Shown here in pieces: positions 45,101 to 54,100 of a stretch of DNA of 64,000 nucleotides (position 1 is its first letter; each line of letters opens with the position of its first letter). The DNA is taken from contig NC_077238.1 in assembly GCF_947179165.1 (NCBI RefSeq), positions 35,949,793 to 36,013,792 of the forward strand. Reading direction: 5' to 3'. A program made the position numbers and the translations under genes. The notes beneath the pieces are model-generated. The model had not been told where the DNA came from, searched no databases, and saw nothing but the letters and a program-made list of their open reading frames with translations. The stretch is from Solanum dulcamara. Taxonomy: Eukaryota > Streptophyta > Magnoliopsida > Solanales > Solanaceae.

Positions 45101-48100
45101 GATGTGATGGTACGGTGGAATGACTGTCGCACAACCTGTCGTATACACCTGCCGAGCTGTGCTACCAAGCAGGACCCTTCGGGGTCTCGCAGACCATATA
45201 CCTCAATCACAATATCTCATTATCCTTGCCACCTCTTCGTGGTCAAGGGATCACAATGTATCAACTATCCTGCCGTAAAACTGCCCCAGTCAGGGACTCA
45301 AGATACAAAGGTTTAAAGGTGTTTCATTTTCTTTCTCAAAAAGAATTTCCATATTTCTCAACTTCCATGTTTCATGCTATGATGAATGCATCAAAACACA
45401 TATGGCAGGGAGGCAATATTCAACTCAACATGTAGAACAAGGTTCGAAGTTCTCAAAACTTAACCTACATATGATACTCACCATCAATAAATAGTAATGA
45501 GAAGGAAATATTTCAATTTAAGTTTTCATTTCTCTCTTAACTAATATTTCAATACTCAGGCATGCTCAAAACCCCCAACTCAACCCCTCAGGCGGGCATC
45601 ACAAGTCAAACAATATCCTTAAGCCTCTCTCATAGGTAAATCATGAATCACATGCTCTCAAAGCAAATAAGATAACAAATAAGGCCCCCACATGGGTTAT
45701 GTAATACAAATTGGCCCCCACATGACAACACATTGATAAATAAGCCCCCACACGGGCATTACAATATTTATAACAGTCTCAACTCATACTACAACCCTAT
45801 CCCAAAATCGATAACATATGAATGACTAATTACCCCATCTCAGTTTCAAAGGATAGCCAAATCTACCTCAATTGTCGAAACCGCACTCGAACACCTTCAC
45901 CAGACAAGTAATTCTCGAATTCAACGTCCAGAATGACAACCAGTATCAACAATGAAACATACATATTACTAAGAGTTCAATGATACCCAAATTGATAGGT
46001 TTCGGAATCGGGGTAAAATGGTCCAAAAACTAATTATTTTTGAAAAGGATCTAATTTGGAATTTTATTTAAAAATTATGTAATACACATCGAGGAGAGTT
46101 CGTAGTTGAAAAATCCATTAAAATCGAGTAAGAATCGAGTTTCCAAATCATGAAAATACAATTTTCTAACTTGGAAGAAACCTCCATAACCCACTTTTGA
46201 AATTTTGATTTAAAGATGTTTTGAAAGATAGTAATTGCAGAAATTGGCATACTCACCACGACGTTCCTTGCGGAAAAACTCACAATTTAGATCTAAAAAT
46301 TATTAAACACGGAGCTAAGATGACCAAGAAACAATCCATTAAAATTCCAACTCGAAAATGATAAAGGCAAGAGCTAGATTAGCGAATTTACCTCACACGA
46401 AGCTCCTAATCAATTTTCTGAGCTCACCACTGGATTCCCCACGCAATTTTCTTGAACTTAGACCCTTGAATCACCAAAATTGGATTGATATAGACCAAAA
46501 AATAAATTCTCAAAGTTTCTCAAAAATTCACTCCGAAAATGGACATTGTAGCAACTAGAATCAAGATTTTACCGCAATCGAAACCCTCCTCTCAAGATTC
46601 CGAGTTGACCAACGGATTCCTCGCGAAAATCTCTTGAAGATAGATTCTTGAATCACTAGATTTGGACTTGAAAAGCTCAAGAAATGAGGGTTCAAAGTTG
46701 AGAGAAAAATCTGCACTTTTGCACCAGATTTTTCTGGTTTTTGCATTATTTAAAGTCTCCAAACGCTCGAAATTCATTCGAAACTCGATAAAAATAAATC
46801 AGATATGCTACCCCACTAAATTTGACGTTTCGGACTCAATGGTGCATTCGAAATTAACATACGAGGTCATTTTAATAAAAAGTGGATCCCACATCCAAGT
46901 GTCATTTTAAGCCAAATTTCATAACGGGCATCAGGATTAGAACGAAAACTTTGGAAAGCAAACGAAGGGTCGTTCTAGACCAAAAATCGACATTCTGGAA
47001 CTAACCGCGCTGTCAGAATTTTCATACGAGCGCATTTTCCAAGAATGTTGATCAAAGTCAACCATAGGCTAACTTTAGAAGTCAAAAGCGCCAAATAGCT
47101 CCAAACTCGTATTGATTGCATCGATAGTCATGCCGACATTGTTACTAGCATGATTTGGACATTCCGGAGTTGATGGAACCATCGAAATTTGAATTCGAGG
47201 TCTCCTTGATCCGAAACTTGAAAAGTCGCAACTAAACCAACTTAGGCCTTTGAAATACCAAAATGGGCTCGGGACCTCTAAACATCAGCTAACACTTCTT
47301 CTAGATCAAAAACCATCCCCCAAATCCAAGGAGTCATCGGAATTCCATTTCGAGTATCGGAATTCCCAAAGTTGACCAAAGTCAAACCTTGACCTAAAAT
47401 TCCTCAAATTCCCAACTCAAGACATCAAATCTTCGTTACAACTCCAAAACTAATTTCGTAAACTCTACTACATCAATTTTCACTTTTTGAAGCTGCTGGA
47501 ATCGACGAAATTCTGTTTCGAGACCCATAGCTTCGGTTGGTATAGAAAATCACTTTTTCACCTCTTAACTCTATAAAACTCAAGAATTTGCACAATTTAC
47601 AAACCATTAAGATTTTGTCACTTTTAACTACACAAACCGATCAAATAATATTCAGGATATTAATGATAAGGGTAAAATGGTAATTTCACACAAATTTTAA
47701 AAAATGACCCTCAAGGTCATTACACAATTGCTCAGATCCATGAGACATGTAGAGCTCCTTGCCCTTTTGAGTCTCTTTATCTGTGCATTTAAAATCTATT
47801 TGTGTACACATTCCTTAGATTGTGTCTTTTCTCTTCAAATCCTTTAATGGTTTGCCTTTGGGGGAAGAAATTCCCCAAATTGGATGAACTTTTTGTTGCT
47901 ATGTTTGAAACTGTTTTAGTGCTTCTATTTGTTTGTTTTTAAGGGATAATACACAAGTACCCCCTTCAACTATAACCGAAATCGCTAGGACACACATAAA
48001 TTAAACTAAGGTCATATTACCCTTGAATTATTTTAAAGTGTAATAAACACACCCTTCAGTGCTGAGGTGACACAGAGAGTATGTTCACTCTCTTTGAGGC

Positions 48101-51100
48101 AAGTGAGAGATGAAAAAGAAGTATAAAATCTGACTCATTTGGACACATGTCCATTTTCAATTGGACATTTTCATTATTAATTAATACACATAAGTAGTTA
48201 ACATTAAAACTTAAGTTGATATCAGTTTTAGAAATATAAATATATTTTTCACAACATACTTAAATTGTCGGTGTTCTTTTCCCTGATATTTCATCAATTT
48301 GTATAATATCAGAAGTTTTTTTCTTTTTCTTTTTTTTTACTCAAACACATGAAATTCGAAAAAAATTTTACATAATTTTTTAGATCTGACGAGATTTTTT
48401 AATTTTATTTTTTTGATCGGACGATTTTTTTTTAGATCTGATGATTTAGTGACATAACGCTGGCGTGGAGGCGAGTGTAAAGCACCTCCCTTCATGTGAG
48501 TGATTATATAGGTTTTAGGGTGTGTTTATTGCACTTTAAAATAATTCGGGGGGGGGGGGGGGGGAGGTAATAGGACCTTAGTTTAGTTTAGGTGTGTCCT
48601 AGCGATTTCGATTATAGTTGAGAGAGGGGGGGGTACTTGTGTATTATCCCGTTTTTTAATAAAGAAATTAAGAAAGTTACAGAGAAAGACTTTGAGAGTA
48701 AAAATACTGGAGTGTTGTCAAAGGAATTTTTTTTAGTAAAATTTAAAGAACAAACAGAATGAAACTAACTCCTAAATTCAAGCCACACAAGACTCTAATA
48801 AAAATAAATTTAAAAATCCTAAAAGTTAGCTACTCATACACTAAAATTCTGTAAAAGAAATCTTTTAAAGAAAGTGTAGCTAGTTATTTTATTTTTGCAA
48901 TATCCCGAGACATATCCTTAACACTCCTCCTTGGATCAGGAATTTGTAGACTGTAGTCTCATATGAAATTAAGCTCGTAAATAAATCTGCCAATTTATCT
49001 TGTCTTGCAAGGCTTGTGTGTGCATCTTTTGTTGGATTAAATGAGAATGTTTTACTTCTCATTTCAATTTGTAAAATTTTCTGCTTATGGAATTCAAAGA
49101 TTCGACAATATTTGTCTCCAAATAATAATATAAATCCTCTTTTCCATTATTTGGCCAACACTCAATAAATTTTTATCAATATTAGGCACGTAAAGGACAT
49201 CTGAAATTATTTTTGTACATGAACTTTAATTGATTACAAAGGACCTTTTTCTTTTTGCAGGAATATAGTCACCATTTCCAATTCTGACTTTCTTATTTTT
49301 CATAGAAATAAAATCTTTAAAAAGACTGTTGTCATACGTCATGTGGTTTGTACAACCACTATCAAACATCCAAAAATCAAATTTTTCGGTTGTGTAGTAG
49401 GTTGCCACAAATAAGTGGTCTTCTTCTTATTCGGTGGTGATTGGGCAACTGCTTCATCTTTTTGAAATTTTCTTTTGCAAATCACAACTTCATGACCAAA
49501 TTGGTTGCAGATCTTGCACTCTTCATCTAATCACTTCCAACATTTATGTGGAGGATGTCCATTTTTACCACAGTGCTGAAAATTGAGCAATTCTTCAAAA
49601 AATTACTCTTGCTTTGAGTAATGTGGCTGGTTGCGAATGCTCCTTAAACCATGCCATCTTGCCTTATATGCTTCCTTTGCTCTTGTGCCTGCAATGATTT
49701 AGTAATTCTGCCAAGGTAATCTTGGACAGATCTTTAGTGTTTTCCAAGGTAGTTATAGATACTTTATATCTTTCAGGCACTGGAACAAGATTTTTTTCAA
49801 CAATTTTTGAACTTTTAAATTTAGTGCCTAGCAATCTTACCTTGTTAATAATGCCAAGGAGTCGATCCAAGTAATCTTTGACAGTCACAGATTACTTCAT
49901 CTTTTGCAAGTCGAATTCCCTTATTAAATTCAACACTTTCATGCCTCGGATTCTTTCATATCTTGTGTTTTCTTCATCGGATAATCCCAAATTTCTTTTG
50001 CTGATTTGAGAGCTATAACTCTCGTGAAAATTGTTGTAGATACTAGTGCAAACAAAGTTTCTTTAGCCTTTGATTTTCTTATTTTGTTTTCCTTTTGGTT
50101 TTTGATCTGGGCCACCGTGGGATTATTGGGTAGTGGAAGAACATCATAATCCTATTCCACGGCCTCCTAAAGATCTAAAGCCTCAAGATAAGTCTCCATT
50201 CTTATTGCCTAGAGATGATAATATCCACCATCAAAATTGGAGGAGCTATCTGATAAAAGCTATTTTCGGAATTCATCTCTCACTCACAGGTTCCTCAAGA
50301 AAATGGCTTTAAATATCAATTGTTAGTTTTTTAATTAAAAAATTACGAAAATAACAGAGAAAGGATGAGAGAGAAAAAATACTGCAATGTTGTCAAAGAG
50401 AATTTTTTTTATTAATAATTCACAAACATACATTTATAGCTATAGTTTCTAACAAAAAAATAGAAAAATATTCTACCAAATTTATCAGTAAAATTCAAAA
50501 AGCAAACAGAAAGAAACTAACTCCTAAATTCAAGCCACACATGACTCTAATAAAAATAATTTAAAAATTCTAAAAGTAAGCTACTCATAAACTAAAATTT
50601 TGTAAAAGAAATCTTTTAGAAAAAATATAGCTAATTGGTTTAGTTTTGCAATATCCTGAGACATATCTTCAACACTGTCTCTATATTCTAATCATCACTT
50701 CATGAGGCACATCTGGTGTTCACTATTCTTCTTCAAAGTATTGTTTCTTATGCCTTCTGAGAAGTGTGTATTGTGTTGCTGATACAGTCAGTTATGTATT
50801 TCAACTTAAAAATAAGTTGTTCTGTTTTGTTAAACAGCGCTGAGGATCCAGATGAGGAGATAAAAGAACTGCTGACGAAGTACAGCAGCAACCTTAATTC
50901 AGAATCCCGTTTGAAGTCACTTTTACCCAGAATAATTTCTACTTTTGCTGGTAACAAGTCCATTAGAGAGATACTAGAGGAGCTAGAAAATCATCATCAA
51001 AGCGCTGATACATTAGGTAAGGTTTAGGAGTGCAGCTTTTAAGCACTTTTGAAATGTTTAAATAATTTTAAAAAGTGCTTATAACATTTGGTTTTAAGCT

Positions 51101-54100
51101 AAAATGATTAAAATAAGCCAAAAGTCAAAAGCCAAAAACCAATCCAAACAACCTCTAAGACTTATTTTAAAAAAGACTTGGCGGTACTTTTCTTCATAGA
51201 TGAGTTTATGTGCTCTCATTTTTATACTATGTGTATATCGCCACGTTAATTAATAATAAATGTATATAAAAAGAATAAATTATTATGTGTTTGTTATATT
51301 ATAAAATACAGAATTTTGAAAAATAACATAAAAAGTTTTACGATAAGAAGTTTACTTAAAGAGAAACATGATAATTCACTATTATGTGTATGTTATATTA
51401 TAAAATACAGAAGTTTGAAAAATAACATAAAATTTTTTACGATAAGAAGTTTACTTAAAGAGAAACATGATAATTCACTATTATGGGTATGTTATATTAT
51501 AAAATACAGAATTTTGAAAAATAACATAAAAAAATTTACGATAAGAAGTTTACTTAAAGAGCAACATGATAATTCACCACCACATTAATAACTAAGTAGT
51601 AAAATCAAATATAGTGAATAAAATTTCGTCATGAATATCAAAAGTCAAAATTACATTGATATTGATTAAGAGTTTATTTATTTTTAAATCAAAAAGTAGA
51701 TAATATTCAAGGACAAAAGTCAAAATTTGATGTGAATCAATAACTAAGTCAGAAATTATGTGGCAAAATTTCAATTAATTCAAAGTTACTTTTTATAAAT
51801 TTTAAATGAAGAAACATATGATAAATAGAATTTTAGTTGATTTAATAGGAAAAAATTACACCTAATAGACCAATTGTAAAACTATTTACACAAATTGAAT
51901 CTCACCCAAACTATTTACCGTTAATAGAAATGTCATTTTTATCTATCATAAATTCTTGGATAAAAAGTTGAATCCATATTTTTAATATCTTCGGGCTTTT
52001 AATATAATATGAAAGATATAGATTAATTTCTCCTTAAATGAATCTCATTATCTTATTTTATGCTTGTTACGAATGCCTAAAACTTCGGAGGCATGCTTTA
52101 TTTTCATTTTCTTGACAGTGGCAGAATGGGCAAAGGATGCTCTGCAAGGGCTTAGTAAGGGAGCCCCTTTTTCTCTTTGTCTCACCCAAAAGCTCTTCTC
52201 TAAAGTAGCATCTGCACGTGGCAAAACTGAGAACGACTTATCCAGGGTAAGCTTCCCTCTAGTGTTTTTTGTCGTCTTGTAAAAGATTTTTGATTTTCTC
52301 CTTTTTTACTAATTATTAAATTCTGTCATCTTTAACACTCAGCTCACTGGTGTCATGAGAACCGAGTATCGCATTGCTTTAAGGTCCGCTTTACGGAGCG
52401 ACTTCGCTGAAGGTGTCCGAGCTGTCTTAGTGGACAAGGATCAGGTTTGTTATGACTGCGTATATGTTGGGTTTCTGGTTTCTTAACCGAAAATATCGTG
52501 CTCCTCCCATGTAACTGCTACCTGCCTTTCCTTATTAGGTAATTTTACGCAAAAGTGTCTGCTTTCAAAAAAATTCAGACTCATATAACTCAAATTTTAC
52601 ATGCAATTCAGAATGTATGACTGAAGTGCAACACACGAAAAAAATAAAAAAAGGGTACTAAATATGTTTGTTATATTGATGGTTGAGGTTTGTTCTTTAC
52701 TATATATGGTAATTATGTTTTAAATTTAACCTTATCTAGTGAAGATTTGGGGGTTGAATCAGAGACGATTGAAATTTAGTTATTTTTAACATTTGTTAGA
52801 TTTATTGTTGTTTTTGACAAATTGATGATTGAGGTATGTTCTTAAAATTAATGTTTCAAATTTAAATTTATTTAGAGAAGATTTGAGTGTTGAATCGTTG
52901 AAATTCGAAAAATAATAAAATATTTTAGACACATAATTGAAATGTTTAGCCAATTTTTTCACGCATTTCAAGTAAAGATGTTTTTCATTGTTATCAAAGC
53001 GTGTAAATTTGCAAAAAAAAATAAATAATAATAATTAAAAGATAAGAAACAAGTTAAATGGCGACTCGGGTATTGATGCTGAAGACTTGTCAGGCACTGT
53101 TTATGATTTCAAGACACAATATATGCTACTCCTCACAACTGGCTTAAACCGTGAGTTCTCTCACTATTATGAAATTGATCACCAATCAAGATCGGGTAAT
53201 TAGAAGCAATACCAAACTGATCATTTTCTACTTCTTTTTCTTTTTCCCTAAGCTGTTGATGAGAAAAAAAACTCTTTGTTCCTCCCTGGCTAACTTTGTT
53301 GTTCTCCATTAGGGCTCCTGAACCCCTTTGTGGGAATTTCACTCGTTACATTCCCTTTGGGCCTTGGCCCACCACTTCCTTCCTTTCTTATGTTGTTATA
53401 GAATAACTTATTTATTGGTTTCTTACCTAACTATATATGTTAGAATTTGTTTTTCCAATATAATGATCATATGTATATGTAATGTATTGATTTTGTGTAA
53501 CTAGTTATGTAATGTATTTGATATTGTATAAATAATATATAATCGTATATGTGTATATATTATGTATAACTATGTATTATATATATATATATATATAAAC
53601 ACTATTTATACAACATTTATACATTGCAACAATTCATCTTCCTCGATGGGTTGATATTTTTGTCCAATTCCGACCAATTCAAATCTCCTATAAACAGTCC
53701 CAAATTTTAGATATGAACTACTTTCTATGTTTCAAGTCTTTGATATGTTATTCACTCTCAAATTTAAATGTATTGGAAGTGATAATACTAGTATGCTTTA
53801 TCATAAACATGAATATAATAGTAATTAAATATACTTAATCCCTGAATATGAGACAGCTAGTGATCGAAAAATTCAAATTATAGAACTTAAGCTTAGAATT
53901 AAGGAAACAGTAATTAAATATACCTAATCCTTCATGAGATAGCTAATGGTCGAAAACCCCAAATCGGGTCGCCTCAGCTAAGAATTAAAGAATTTTCATC
54001 GTTGTAACACTTTGAGAAAGTGCTCTAGAGAGAGAGAGGGGAAGATCATTACTAAGAAGTAAATATAGATAACTGGAATTGGGGGCCAAGGGGGATCTTT

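Larger units (their letters stand above)
47930..50674 (-). mobile_element. Decayed Ty1/copia element in intron 6, left LTR split by a Mutator-type MITE
   Basis: Right LTR is 50321-50674 (354 bp). The left LTR is 47930-47942 plus 48651-48923, interrupted by the MITE. The pair share AACTAACTCCTAAATTCAAG and AAAGAAATCTTTTA blocks. On the minus strand a decayed primer binding site precedes AAGCCATTTTC just inside the right LTR, and a purine block AAGGAGGAG adjoins the left LTR. Between the LTRs only about 1.4 kb remains, with gag and the start of protease; integrase and reverse transcriptase are gone. Confidence 0.75.

Noticed and set aside
51316..51588. 90-codon frame as a repeat protein
   Set aside because: It is created by the 99-bp period within an intron and matches no known family; kept only as a repeat.
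53050..53345. Less AT-rich stretch in intron 9 as a possible captured exon
   Set aside because: No frame carries a recognisable domain and no splice-supported exon could be proposed; the hydrolase frame is complete without it.
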